The notes under the pieces: model-generated
What the model saw: the letters and a program-made list of their open reading frames with translations, nothing else
Database searches by the model: none
Told to the model about the DNA's origin: nothing
DNA from: Nonomuraea roseoviolacea subsp. carminata
GTDB lineage: Bacteria > Actinomycetota > Actinomycetes > Streptosporangiales > Streptosporangiaceae
DNA length: 64,000 bases
Assembly: GCF_024172185.1 (NCBI RefSeq)
Contig: NZ_JAMZEC010000001.1
Location: 2,604,001-2,668,000 of the forward strand
Direction: 5' to 3'
Shown here: piece after piece, positions 32,677-41,382 of the stretch
How positions within the stretch are numbered: position 1 is the first letter of the stretch
Layout: each line of letters opens with the position of its first letter
Made by a program: the position numbers and the translations under genes

Positions 32677-33822
32677 ATGGAGCGAGACCTCTTCGAGGAG
32701 GAGCACCTGCTCTTCCGCGAGACCGTGCGCGAGTTCATGGCCCGGGAGGTGGTCCCGCACCACGCCCAGTGGGAGAAGGACGGCATCGTCCCGCGCGAGG
32801 TCTGGAAGAAGGCCGGGGAGATCGGGATGTTCGGCTTCTCGGTCCCCGAGGAGTACGGCGGCGCCGGGGTCACCGACTTCCGGTACAACACGGTGATCGT
32901 CGAGGAGATCATGCGCCACGGCGCGACCGGTCTCGGGTTCTCGCTGCACAACGACGTCATGGCCCCGTACATGGTGGAGCTGACCGACGACGCGCAGCGG
33001 CAGCGGTGGCTGCCGGGCTTCGCGAGCGGCGAGCTGATCACGGCGATCGCGATGACCGAGCCCGGCGCGGGCAGCGACCTGCAGGGCGTGCGCGCCACCG
33101 CCGTCCGCGACGGCGACCACTACGTGCTCAACGGGCAGAAGACGTTCATCACGAACGGCGTCAACGCCGACCTCGTCGTGGTCGTGGCCAAGACCGACCC
33201 GGAGGCCGGGGCGCGGGGCATCACGCTGCTGGTCGTGGAGCGCGGGATGGAGGGGTTCGGCCGGGGCCGCAACCTCGACAAGATCGGCATGAAGGCGCAG
33301 GACACCGCCGAGCTGTACTTCGAGAACGTGCGCGTGCCCGTGGCCAACCGGCTCGGCCCCGAGGAGGGGCAGGGGTTCTTCCAGCTCATGCGCAACCTGC
33401 CGCAGGAGCGCATGTCGATCGCGGTGGGCGCGGTGGCGGCGGCCGAGACCGTGCTGGAGCAGACCGTGGAGTACTGCCGCGACCGGCAGGCATTCGGCCG
33501 CAGCATCGGCTCGTTCCAGAACACCAGGTTCGTCCTGGCGGAGCTGGCCACCGAGACCGAGATCGCCCGGCACTACGTCGACAAGTGCGTCCTCGCGCTC
33601 AACGCGGGGCGACTGACGGCGGTGGACGCGGCCAAGGCCAAGTGGTGGACCACCGAGCTGCAGACCAAGGTCATCGACCGCTGCCTCCAGCTCCACGGCG
33701 GTTACGGCTACATGATGGAGTACCCCGTGGCCAAGGCGTGGGTGGACAGCCGCGTGCAGACGATCTACGGCGGCACCACCGAGATCATGAAGGAGATCAT
33801 CGGCCGGTCGTTCGGTTTCTGA
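32677..33822 (+). CDS. Acyl-CoA dehydrogenase (long-chain, LCAD-like)
   Basis: Protein of 381 residues with the classical three-domain length. Motifs are FSVPEEYGGAGVTDFRY, AMTEPGAGSDLQGVRATAVR, GQKTFITNGVNADLVVVV and the helix-G segment RNLPQERMSIAVGAVAAAET. In the usual catalytic position the sequence is IYGGTTEIMKEII, with Gly in place of Glu. In long-chain and isovaleryl enzymes the base is instead in helix G, here in LPQER, so activity is expected. Makes trans-2-enoyl-CoA in beta-oxidation. AGGAGGAG precedes the ATG. Single gene. Confidence 0.93.
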   Translation: MERDLFEEEHLLFRETVREFMAREVVPHHAQWEKDGIVPREVWKKAGEIGMFGFSVPEEYGGAGVTDFRYNTVIVEEIMRHGATGLGFSLHNDVMAPYMVELTDDAQRQRWLPGFASGELITAIAMTEPGAGSDLQGVRATAVRDGDHYVLNGQKTFITNGVNADLVVVVAKTDPEAGARGITLLVVERGMEGFGRGRNLDKIGMKAQDTAELYFENVRVPVANRLGPEEGQGFFQLMRNLPQERMSIAVGAVAAAETVLEQTVEYCRDRQAFGRSIGSFQNTRFVLAELATETEIARHYVDKCVLALNAGRLTAVDAAKAKWWTTELQTKVIDRCLQLHGGYGYMMEYPVAKAWVDSRVQTIYGGTTEIMKEIIGRSFGF

Positions 33823-33919
33823 CCCGCGACCGGCCCCGACGCTCCGGCGGCCGACACTCCCCATGGAGACCCGGCATGGCCGCGCGCGCCGGGCTTTCCG
33901 GCGGCGCATACTGGGCAGC

Positions 33920-34081
33920 ATGGACGGCGGCCTGATCCTCCTGGTGTTCCTCGCGTTGCTGTTCGCCTGGGGCCTGAACCGCGTGCGGCGCGCGCTGCGC
34001 CTGGGCGCCGTCGGCTATGCCGGAATCATGATCGTCTTCGTGATCGTCATGTTGCTGCTCTGGGGCCAGACCTTCCGCTGA
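33920..34081 (+). CDS. Small membrane protein, 53 residues
   Basis: Two predicted helices: GGLILLVFLALLFAWGL near the N-terminus and GYAGIMIVFVIVMLLLWG at the C-terminus, with a basic loop RVRRALR between them. No family recognised. CATACT lies eight bases before the ATG, so it could be leaderless. An ATG at 33863 would give a 72-residue form with an Arg-rich tail. Sits between the acyl-CoA dehydrogenase and a convergent MarR gene. Confidence 0.55.
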   Translation: MDGGLILLVFLALLFAWGLNRVRRALRLGAVGYAGIMIVFVIVMLLLWGQTFR

Positions 34082-34097
34082 CCGGCCGCCCGGCCGG

Positions 34098-34529
34098 CTA
34101 GCCGCCCGGCAGCGACTCGACGAAGCGGGTGAGCAGCCGCGCGAACTGCGCGCGCTCCTCGCCCGTCCATCCGACCATGGCCCGGTCGAAGGTCGCGCGC
34201 CTGCCCTGGTGGGCCCGCTCGACCGCCTCCCGCCCCGCCTCGGTCATGACGAGCAGCGCCCGGCGCCCGTCGGCCTGGTCGGCTTCGCGCCGCACCAGGC
34301 CGGCCGACACCGCCGCCGCGACCAGACGGCTGGCCCGCGGCTGGTCGACCGACAGCGCCTCGGCGACGGCCGACACGGTCACCGGCTCGCCGGCCGCCTC
34401 CAGCACGTCCAGCACCTCGTGCTCCGGGGCGGGGGCGCCGTGCTGCCGCGCCAGGACGCGCCTGCTCTGCCTGCGCCTGATGGCGACCATCGCGCGTTCG
34501 ACCGTCTCAAGGTATTTGTCATCGTACAT
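34098..34529 (-). CDS. MarR family transcriptional regulator
   Basis: Protein of 143 residues. Winged-helix DNA-binding domain with PVTVSAVAEALSVDQPRASR as helix-turn-helix near residues 48-70 and the wing VRREADQADGRRALLVMTEA; flanking helices make the dimer interface. Divergent from a second wHTH gene at 34550 with only 20 bases between the start codons. Ligand and targets unknown. Confidence 0.9.
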   Translation of the reverse strand: MYDDKYLETVERAMVAIRRRQSRRVLARQHGAPAPEHEVLDVLEAAGEPVTVSAVAEALSVDQPRASRLVAAAVSAGLVRREADQADGRRALLVMTEAGREAVERAHQGRRATFDRAMVGWTGEERAQFARLLTRFVESLPGG

Positions 34530-34549
34530 ATAGTTGCTATTCTACATTC
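34516..34549 (+). promoter_or_regulatory. Overlapping divergent promoters and operator between two MarR-type genes
   Basis: TTGTCA (34516-34521), 16 bases, TATTCT (34538-34543) faces the gene at 34550, whose ATG begins six bases after the -10, so that transcript is leaderless. On the other strand TAGAAT (34544-34539) serves the MarR gene. ATAG-TTG-CTAT at 34530-34540 is a perfect palindrome overlapping both and is a likely operator. Confidence 0.5.
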
Positions 34550-34918
34550 ATGAAGAAGATGATCGGTTACTGGATCAAGCACCTGGACGAGCTGTTCGAG
34601 GGCACTCTCGACGGCACACTCGGCGCGGAAGGGGTGTCGCGCCGGGAGTGGCAGGTGCTCAACGTGCTGGCCGCCGGAGACGACCCCAGCGCGCAGCTCA
34701 CCCCGTTCTCCGGGGTGGACGACGCGCGGGAAAGCCTGGCCGCCCGCGGATGGGCCGACGGCGCCGGGCTCACCGAGGAGGGACGGCGCGCGCACACGGC
34801 GCTCGCGGAGCAGGTCGGCCGCATCCGCCGCCGCGCCGCCGAGGGGGTGAGCCGGGAGGAGTACGCGACCACCATCGACGTGCTGCGCCGTATGGCGGCC
34901 AACCTCGAAGCCGCCTAG
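34550..34918 (+). CDS. MarR-like winged-helix protein
   Basis: Protein of 122 residues. Helical start (MIGYWIKHLDELFEGTLDGT), then REWQVLNVLAAGDDPSAQLT and RGWADGAGLTEEGRRAHTAL, which correspond to the helix-turn-helix and wing of MarR proteins, and a C-terminal helix REEYATTIDVLRRMAANLEA. Shorter than canonical MarR proteins and the recognition helix is poorly conserved, so it may be a non-DNA-binding partner. Ends in a CTAG shared with the stop codon of the convergent hydrolase gene. Confidence 0.75.
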   Translation: MKKMIGYWIKHLDELFEGTLDGTLGAEGVSRREWQVLNVLAAGDDPSAQLTPFSGVDDARESLAARGWADGAGLTEEGRRAHTALAEQVGRIRRRAAEGVSREEYATTIDVLRRMAANLEAA

Positions 34919-35691
34919 CCCCCGCTGCCCTCCAGCAGCACCCTGGCCACCAGCTCCGGGTCGTCGCTCATCGGCAGGTGCCCGCACCCGAGCAGCAGCT
35001 TGACCCGCTGCCCCGACCACCGGGCGGCGCGCACGGCCTGCCGGCGCGGCAGCAGGCGGTCGTGCTCGCCCCAGGCGATCGTGATCGGCGCCTTGGGCGG
35101 CGCGGGCGGCATCATCCCGGCGAACGACTCCAGCGTCTCCTCGAAGCCCGGCGCGGCCGCCATCGCCTGCGAGGCGGCCACCAGCGCCTCCGGCGCCAGC
35201 CTGGAGGGACGGGCGACCAGCAGCCCCGCCGTCAGCGCCCGGCCCGCCGGGTTGGCGGCGGCCCGGGCCGCCTGCTCGGGCGGCAGGGCCGCGGCCGACG
35301 CGCGCAGGGCGCGCAGCACCGTCCGGGTGTACACGAGCTCCGAGGGCGACCAGAAGCCGGCCGGCGACAGCGCGGTGGCGGTGCGGACCACGCCGCGCGA
35401 GGCCAGCTCCAGCGCGATGTAGCCGCCCAGCGAGTTGCCCGCCACGTGCGGCTCGCGCACGCCCAGCAGCTCGCAGAACGCCTCGACCGCGTCGGCCAGC
35501 GCCTCCGCGGTGTACGGCGTGCCGGCGGGCAGCGGCGGCGAGACCCCGAACCCGGGCAGGTCAAGGGCGATCACCGTGCGCGAGGCGGCCAGCCGGTCCA
35601 TGACCGGCAGCCAGCCCTGCCAGTGGTGGCCGATGCCGTGGACGAGGATCAGCGGCGGACCGGCGCCGCGCCGCTCGAAGGCCAACTCCAT
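34915..35691 (-). CDS. Alpha/beta hydrolase
   Basis: Protein of 258 residues. Oxyanion motif LVHGIGHHWQGWLP near residue 16, nucleophile Ser87 in GNSLGG, the acid in WGEHDRLLP near residue 211 and the catalytic His in GCGHLPMSDDP. Family of esterases, epoxide hydrolases and dehalogenases; substrate not predictable. The ATG at 35691 gives the normal start. No clear ribosome site; it begins 17 bases after the phosphatase gene stop and may be translated by coupling. Confidence 0.88.
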   Translation of the reverse strand: MELAFERRGAGPPLILVHGIGHHWQGWLPVMDRLAASRTVIALDLPGFGVSPPLPAGTPYTAEALADAVEAFCELLGVREPHVAGNSLGGYIALELASRGVVRTATALSPAGFWSPSELVYTRTVLRALRASAAALPPEQAARAAANPAGRALTAGLLVARPSRLAPEALVAASQAMAAAPGFEETLESFAGMMPPAPPKAPITIAWGEHDRLLPRRQAVRAARWSGQRVKLLLGCGHLPMSDDPELVARVLLEGSGG

Positions 35692-35708
35692 GCAGAGGAG
35701 TGAACCAC

Positions 35709-37928
35709 TCAGCGGCTGCGCGTGGGAATCTCGAACCAGACGGCTTTGCCTTCCCTGGTAGGACGCGAGCCCCAACGCCGGGCGAGCTGGTCGACGAGAT
35801 AGAGGCCGCGGCCGCCCTCGTCGTTCTCCCCCGCGCTGCGGATGCGCGGCAACCGCAGGTCCTGGTCGAACACCTCGACCCAGACGGCCTCGTCGCCCCG
35901 GCGCAGCCGCAGCGTGAACTCCTTCTCGCCCACGACCTCGTCCTCGAAGCCCGGCACGTCCCACGACTCGTCGAACGGCAGCGGCCCGTCCACGGTCAGC
36001 TCGCGGCGCGGGACGGTGGCGCTCGCGGCGTGCAGCACCACGTTGGTGACGACCTCCGACACGAGCAGGCAGGCCAGCTCGGCCCGCTCCTCGGGTACGT
36101 TCCAGGCGTCGAACGCCTCCGAGGCCATGCGCCGCGCCTCACCGACCATGATCGGCTGGGCGGGGAACGTGCGCTCCTCCACGTCCAGGTCGGCCCCGCT
36201 GGAGCGGACCACGAGGATCGCCATGTCGTCGTCGATCTCGCCGGGCACGGCCACCGTGGCGGCGTCGGCCACCCGCTCCACCTCGGCGTCGGCGTACTTG
36301 GCGAGCTTCTCGCACAGCACGCCGAGCGTCTCCTCGTCGCTCGGCATCTGGCCGTCGCGGTTGGGGCGCCGGTCCACCAGGCCGTCGGTGTAGAGCAGCA
36401 GGGCGGCGCCGGGCGGCAGCACGCGGGTCTGCTCCTTGTAGACCAGGTCGGCGTGCAGGCCCTTGGCGCGCACGCCCAGCGGCTGGCCGACCTCCTCGAT
36501 GTCCATCTCGACGCACTGGCCGTCGACCAGCAGCAGCGGCGGCGCGTGGCCGGCGTTGGCGAACGACAGCGTGCGCGACCAGGCGTCGTAGACGAGGTAC
36601 TGGCAGGTCACGATCGGCGGGACGCTGACGTCGGCGCCGTTGTCGTCCTTCTCGGGAGTGGCGATGATGCGGGTCCACTCGTCGAGCCGGGCGAGGATGT
36701 CGGCGGGCGACTTGTCGTCCTGGGCGAAGGCGCGCAGGGCGGCGCGGAGCTGTCCCATGATCGCCGCGGCGCGGGCGCCCCGGCCCTCGACGTCGCCGAT
36801 GACGATGCCGACCCGGCCCGCCGACAGCGGGATCACGTCGTACCAGTCGCCGCCGACCTGGGTCTGGATGCCCTGGCCGTGGGAGGCGAGCGGCGCGGCC
36901 GGGTAGTAGCGCACGGCGATCTGCAGGCCGTCGAGCTTCGGCAGCGCCCGCGGCAGCAGGTGCTTCTGGAACGACTCGGCGGTGTGCCGCTCCTCCTCGA
37001 ACAGCAGCGCGTTGTCGATCGCGAGCGCCACGCGGGTGGCGATGGCGCCGACGAAGTCGCGGTCGAAGGCGTCGTAGTGGGGGCTGCGCCGGTCGGTCAG
37101 GTTGGACAGGCCGAGGTACATCTGGCCCAGCGTCTCGCCGCGCACGCACAGCGGCGCCACGATGGCGGAGGTCATGCCGACCTCGCCGCACAGCTTGGCG
37201 CTGTCCTCGCTCGGGGCGGGGAAGCTGCTGGCGGAGAAGTCCTCGACGAGGATCGTCTCCTGGCGGCGCATCGCGACCTCGGCGTAGTGGCCGGGCGGGT
37301 AGCGGATCTCGGCGCCGACGGGCTTCCAGGTGCCGGGCGGCGGGGTCCAGCCCTGCACGTGCTGCGACACCCGGCGCACCAGGCGGTCGCCCTCCATCAG
37401 CTCGATGAAGCAGTGGTCGGCGAACTGCGGGACGAGCATCTCGGCGACCCGCTTGAGGGTCTCCTCGACGTACAGGGAGCCGGCGAGCCGCTCGCCGATG
37501 CGCTCCAGCAGGCCGAAGCGGTCCTTCTCGCGCTCGTTGCTGCGCAGCGCCTCCCGCGCCGTGATCACGATGCCGGTCACCGAGCCGGAGGAGTGGCGCA
37601 GCGGCACGGCCTGGGCGCGCACGTAGACGATCGTGCCGTCGCCGCGCCGCACGTCGAACGTGCCCTCCCAGACGCCGCCCTTGAGCACGTGCTTGGCCAG
37701 CTCGATCGCGAGCGGGTGGTCCTTCTCCAGGATGCCGAGGGACAGCACCGACGTGTCGCCGGCCACGGACTTGCCGGGCCGGCCGAACAGCCTCTCCGCG
37801 AAGGGGTTCCAGTACAGGAGGTTGCTGAACCGGTCGGTCACCACGACCGCCATCTCGGCGTGGTCCAGGACGGACTCCGCGGCGAGGTGGTCGGCCGCGT
37901 CCTCGGAGAGATCCCCCCAGCGCTTCAT
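35709..37928 (-). CDS. PAS-GAF-PP2C phosphatase with C-terminal anti-sigma-type kinase domain
   Basis: Protein of 739 residues. Domains in order: PAS about 15-125 (EMAVVVTDRFSNLLYWNPFA), GAF about 150-310 (SAIVAPLCVRGETLGQMYLG), SpoIIE-type PP2C phosphatase about 325-545 (QTQVGGDWYDVIPLSAGRVG, IGDVEGRGARAAAIMGQLRA, LLLYTDGLVDRR) and HATPase_c about 590-735 (LLVSEVVTNVVLHA, GRGLYLVDQLARRWG). It would dephosphorylate anti-anti-sigma (STAS) proteins and may phosphorylate them with its own kinase domain. Sensory input through PAS and GAF. The ATG at 37928 gives MKRWGDLSED, the usual start. Confidence 0.93.
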   Translation of the reverse strand: MKRWGDLSEDAADHLAAESVLDHAEMAVVVTDRFSNLLYWNPFAERLFGRPGKSVAGDTSVLSLGILEKDHPLAIELAKHVLKGGVWEGTFDVRRGDGTIVYVRAQAVPLRHSSGSVTGIVITAREALRSNEREKDRFGLLERIGERLAGSLYVEETLKRVAEMLVPQFADHCFIELMEGDRLVRRVSQHVQGWTPPPGTWKPVGAEIRYPPGHYAEVAMRRQETILVEDFSASSFPAPSEDSAKLCGEVGMTSAIVAPLCVRGETLGQMYLGLSNLTDRRSPHYDAFDRDFVGAIATRVALAIDNALLFEEERHTAESFQKHLLPRALPKLDGLQIAVRYYPAAPLASHGQGIQTQVGGDWYDVIPLSAGRVGIVIGDVEGRGARAAAIMGQLRAALRAFAQDDKSPADILARLDEWTRIIATPEKDDNGADVSVPPIVTCQYLVYDAWSRTLSFANAGHAPPLLLVDGQCVEMDIEEVGQPLGVRAKGLHADLVYKEQTRVLPPGAALLLYTDGLVDRRPNRDGQMPSDEETLGVLCEKLAKYADAEVERVADAATVAVPGEIDDDMAILVVRSSGADLDVEERTFPAQPIMVGEARRMASEAFDAWNVPEERAELACLLVSEVVTNVVLHAASATVPRRELTVDGPLPFDESWDVPGFEDEVVGEKEFTLRLRRGDEAVWVEVFDQDLRLPRIRSAGENDEGGRGLYLVDQLARRWGSRPTREGKAVWFEIPTRSR

Positions 37929-38051
37929 CCGGAGACCACTCCTCGGGGAGGCATGTGCGCAAAGCGAACCACGGGCGCTCCTGCAACAGTCTTGACCGGA
38001 GGGGAGTGGAGGGCCTCCCTCGAGGGATTCAACCAAGCAGCAGCGCGCGCG

Positions 38052-38759
38052 TCAGCGCTTGGAGACGAAAACGTGCGCGGCGACGTCGCGCGGTAGCTCC
38101 GCGGGAGTGTTGTTCGCGTCACCGTCACCTGTCACCCGTACACCGTCGTCGCTCGCCGCGAGCGTGACCTCGCGTCCGGGTTGTATCCCAACTTGCTTGA
38201 GTTTAAGCATCACGGCGGGATCGCTTTGCACTTGTTCGCTAATTCGCCGCACGACGACCGGTACGTCCCGGGGACCGGCGAGCGCCGACATCGAGGTCAG
38301 GATGGACAGACCCGCCTCGTCGGACGGCTCCTTGGCCCCCAGCTCCGCCAGGCCGGGGATGGGGTTGCCGTGCGGGCACGTCGTCGGGTTGTGCAGCAGC
38401 GTCACCAGACGGGCCTCCACGGACTCGGACATCACGTGCTCCCAGCGGCACGCCTCGATGTGCACCTCCTCCCACGGCAGTCCGATCACCTCGGTCAGCA
38501 GGCACTCGGCGAGGCGGTGCTTGCGCATCACCCGGGTGGCGAGCGTGCGGCCCAGCTCCGTCATCGACAGGTGCCGGTCGCCCTCGACGCGGACCAGTCC
38601 GTCGCGCTCCATGCGGGCCACGGTCTGGCTCACCGTCGGGCCGCTCTGCTGGAGGCGCTCGGCGATGCGCGCCCGGAGGGGGACGATGCCCTCCTCTTCG
38701 AGCTCGTAAATCGTCCGGAGGTACATCTCCGTCGTGTCGATCAGGCCGTGTGCGGTCAA
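38052..38759 (-). CDS. DtxR/IdeR-family iron-dependent repressor (DmdR1-like)
   Basis: Protein of 235 residues, the full length for IdeR-type proteins. DNA-binding domain with GLIDTTEMYLRTIYELEEEG and QQSGPTVSQTVARMERDGLV, metal-binding and dimer domain with the cluster EEVHIEACRWEHVMSESVEA (His, Glu and Cys metal ligands) and PTTCPHGNPIPG, and a C-terminal SH3-like domain (GIQPGREVTLAA). With Fe2+ it represses iron-uptake genes. The only in-frame start near the family N-terminus is the TTG at 38759, with GGGAGGAG just before. Confidence 0.92.
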   Translation of the reverse strand: MTAHGLIDTTEMYLRTIYELEEEGIVPLRARIAERLQQSGPTVSQTVARMERDGLVRVEGDRHLSMTELGRTLATRVMRKHRLAECLLTEVIGLPWEEVHIEACRWEHVMSESVEARLVTLLHNPTTCPHGNPIPGLAELGAKEPSDEAGLSILTSMSALAGPRDVPVVVRRISEQVQSDPAVMLKLKQVGIQPGREVTLAASDDGVRVTGDGDANNTPAELPRDVAAHVFVSKR

Positions 38760-38863
38760 GGCTCCTCCCAACTGGAATGCTACGCCGGTCACGGCGGGGA
38801 CTGAGCCCGTCCGCCTCGGGCACACAAGTCAGAGGAAACCTTACTTGCGGACAAGGACCGGCG

Positions 38864-39505
38864 ATGGCAAAGGACGGCAACAACGGGGCGGCCCCGTTCC
38901 TTCCCGACCGCCTCGACCTGGACTCCCTTCGTGACGCGGCGACCCGCTGTCAGGGCTGCGACCTCTACCGTGACGCCACCCAGTCGGTCTTCGGCGAGGG
39001 ACCGGCGTCGGCCCGGTTCATGCTGGTGGGCGAGCAGCCGGGCGACCAGGAGGACCGCAAGGGCGCGCCCTTCGTCGGGCCGGCCGGGCGGGTCCTGGAC
39101 CGGGCGCTGGAGGAGGCCGGCATCGACCGCGACGACGTCTACGTGACGAACGCGGTCAAGCACTTCTCGTTCGTGCTCAGGGGCAAGCGGCGCATCCACC
39201 AGAAGCCGACGGCGGCCGAGGTGGACGCCTGCCGGCCGTGGCTGACGGCCGAGCTGGCGCTGGTGGAGCCGGAGGTGGTGGTGGTGCTGGGCGCCACGGC
39301 GGCGCGGTCGCTGCTGGGGCCGGCCTTCCGGGTGACGCGGCAGCGCGGGGAGCCGGTGCCTCTGGGGGAGGCGCTGGCGATCGCGACCATCCACCCGTCG
39401 GCGGTGCTGCGCGCCCCCGACCGGGACGCGGCCTACGCGGGCCTGCTCGCCGACCTCCGGGTCGCCGCGCACACCACCGTCAACGGCCGGCGCGGTAGTC
39501 CCTGA
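38864..39505 (+). CDS. udgX: UdgX-type uracil-DNA glycosylase (DNA cross-linking)
   Basis: Protein of 213 residues of the family-4-like uracil-DNA glycosylases. Motif A is GEQPGDQED at residues 56-64. The loop KRRIHQ at 108-113 is the hallmark of UdgX; its His112 corresponds to the residue that stays covalently bound to the DNA abasic site after uracil removal in the characterised mycobacterial enzyme. Cys29 and Cys32, with further cysteines (VDACRPW), fit an iron-sulfur cluster. The second active-site motif is TIHPSAVLRAPD. Begins after the divergent DtxR gene; 3' end overlaps the convergent MFS gene by 26 bases. Confidence 0.92.
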   Translation: MAKDGNNGAAPFLPDRLDLDSLRDAATRCQGCDLYRDATQSVFGEGPASARFMLVGEQPGDQEDRKGAPFVGPAGRVLDRALEEAGIDRDDVYVTNAVKHFSFVLRGKRRIHQKPTAAEVDACRPWLTAELALVEPEVVVVLGATAARSLLGPAFRVTRQRGEPVPLGEALAIATIHPSAVLRAPDRDAAYAGLLADLRVAAHTTVNGRRGSP

Positions 39506-40718
39506 AGCGGGCGACGGACAGGCCGACGGCCAGCACGGCGGCGGCGCACGCGAGCCCGCCGCCCACCCAGGCCGCTCCCACCCCCAACGCGACGGCCGTG
39601 GCGCCGGCCCGCAGGTCGCCGAGGCGCGGCCCGCCGGCCACGACCACGAGGAAGACGCCCTGCATGCGCCCGCGCATCTCGTCGGGCGCGTGGAGCTGGA
39701 GGATGGACTGCCGCCACACGGACGACACGACGTCGGCCGCCCCGCCCACGGCCATGAACGCGACGACGGCCCACAACTGGTGGGCCAGCCCGGCCGCGGC
39801 GACCGACAGCCCCCACACGGCGATGACGGCGACGAGGGCGATCCCCTGCCGGGTGACCCGGCCGACCCAGCCGGAGAACAGCGCCCCGGCGGCCGAGCCG
39901 ATCGCCATGGACGCGTTGAGCCAGCCGAGGGCGAGGGGATCGCCGCCGAACCGCTCGGCCGCCACCTGGGGGAACAGGGCGCGGGGCAGCGCGAGCACCA
40001 TCGCGATGATGTCCACCACGAACGACATGAGCAGCACCTGGCTGCCGAGGATGAACCGCAGCCCCTCGACCACCGCCCGGGCGCCGGGCCGGCGCACCTC
40101 GCCCTCCGGCTGGAGCGGCGGCAGCCGCAGCGCGGCGTACAGGCCGGCGCCGAACAGGACGGCGTCGAGCGCGTAGACGGCCGCGTAGCCGGACCAGGCG
40201 AGGACGAGGCCGCCGATCATCGGCCCGGCGATGGCGCCGAGGCTGTACACCAGGGAGTTGAGGGCGTTGGCGGCCGGCACCAGCTCGGGGGTGAGGATGC
40301 GCGGGATGATCGCGCCCCGGGTGGGCGAGCTGATCGCGAAGCCGGTGGCGTTCACCGCGACGGCCGCGAGCAGCGCGTAGACGTTGTCCAGGCCGGCGAG
40401 CGCCTGGAACAGGATGAGCAGGGTGCTCGTCCACGAGATGGCCGAGCCGATCAGCAGGAGGCGGCGCCGGTCCACGGCGTCGGCGACGGCTCCTCCCCAC
40501 AGGCCGAAGGCGACCAGCGGGACGAAGTTCGCCATGCCCAGCAGGCCCACCCAGAAGGACGAGTGGGTGAGGACGTAGACCTGCTGGCCGACCGCGACGA
40601 GGGTCGCGGCGTTGCCCACGTGCGAGACGGCCTGGCCGATCCAGATTCGCCGGTACGCGGGCACGCCCAGCGGCCGGGTGTCCAGTAGATGTCGTTTAAC
40701 CAGCTCCCCGATTGCCAC
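39480..40718 (-). CDS. MFS transporter (EntS/DHA3-like exporter)
   Basis: Protein of 412 residues with about 12 predicted membrane helices. Start region YRRIWIGQAVSHVGNAATLV and GLWGGAVADAVDRRRLLLIG (the conserved loop 2-3 motif of the superfamily), then SSPTRGAIIPRILTPELVPA. The pattern fits the DHA3/enterobactin-exporter branch. Substrate unknown. Convergent with udgX. Confidence 0.88.
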   Translation of the reverse strand: MAIGELVKRHLLDTRPLGVPAYRRIWIGQAVSHVGNAATLVAVGQQVYVLTHSSFWVGLLGMANFVPLVAFGLWGGAVADAVDRRRLLLIGSAISWTSTLLILFQALAGLDNVYALLAAVAVNATGFAISSPTRGAIIPRILTPELVPAANALNSLVYSLGAIAGPMIGGLVLAWSGYAAVYALDAVLFGAGLYAALRLPPLQPEGEVRRPGARAVVEGLRFILGSQVLLMSFVVDIIAMVLALPRALFPQVAAERFGGDPLALGWLNASMAIGSAAGALFSGWVGRVTRQGIALVAVIAVWGLSVAAAGLAHQLWAVVAFMAVGGAADVVSSVWRQSILQLHAPDEMRGRMQGVFLVVVAGGPRLGDLRAGATAVALGVGAAWVGGGLACAAAVLAVGLSVARFRDYRAGR

Positions 40719-40728
40719 TTAAGGCACA

Positions 40729-41382
40729 TTAAGGGGCAAGTCTCTCCAAGACCCACCGAGATCCGGTTCGCCGGTAGCGGAGGCGGTCGTGCATGCGGTC
40801 GAGCTGGCCCTGCCAGAACTCCACCTCCAGCGGCACGACCCGGTAGCCGCCCCAGAAGTCGGGCACCGGCGGATCGTCCGGCCAGCGCGCCGCCAGCTCC
40901 GCGTAGCGGGCGTCCAGCTCCTCCCGCGAGCGCACCACCGCGCTCTGCCGCGACGCCCACGCGCCGATGCGCGAGCCGTACGGACGGGAGCGGAAGTAGA
41001 CCTCCGACTCCTCGTGCGACAGGCGCGTCACCGAGCCCTCGACGCGGACCTGGCGGCGGATCGGGTGCCAGGGGAACAGCAGCGAGGCCCGGGGGTTCTC
41101 GGTCAGGTCGCGGCCCTTGCGCGACTCGTAGTTGGTGTAGAAGACGAAGCCCCGTTCGTCGTAGCCCTTGAGCAGGACCGTGCGGGCGCTGGGCCGGCCG
41201 CCGGCCGAGGCGGTGGCCAGCACCATGGCGTTCGGTTCGGGCACGCCCGCCTGCAGCGCGTCCTCGAACCAGACGCTGAATTGGGTGATCGGATCGGCGG
41301 CGGCCCCGGATTCGAGCAGCGGCTCGCCCTCGTACGTGCGGCGAAGCCCGGCCAGCGAGGGCGGGCGCGAGGTGGCATCCAC
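40729..41382 (-). CDS. pdxH: Pyridoxamine 5'-phosphate oxidase
   Basis: Protein of 217 residues. FMN and substrate motifs are AMVLATASAGGRPSARTVLL, KGYDERGFVFYTNYESRKGR, RPYGSRIGAWASRQS and the C-terminal FWQGQLDRMHDRLRYRR. It oxidises pyridoxine or pyridoxamine 5'-phosphate to pyridoxal 5'-phosphate with O2. Starts with GTG; AGAATA lies seven bases before it, so it may be leaderless. Divergent from the citrate synthase gene 178 bases away. Confidence 0.94.
   Translation of the reverse strand: MDATSRPPSLAGLRRTYEGEPLLESGAAADPITQFSVWFEDALQAGVPEPNAMVLATASAGGRPSARTVLLKGYDERGFVFYTNYESRKGRDLTENPRASLLFPWHPIRRQVRVEGSVTRLSHEESEVYFRSRPYGSRIGAWASRQSAVVRSREELDARYAELAARWPDDPPVPDFWGGYRVVPLEVEFWQGQLDRMHDRLRYRRTGSRWVLERLAP

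Noticed and set aside
32677..33822. Inactive acyl-CoA dehydrogenase because Glu is missing in IYGGTTEI
   Set aside because: Long-chain and isovaleryl enzymes have the catalytic Glu in helix G; LPQER is present here, so loss of activity is not indicated.
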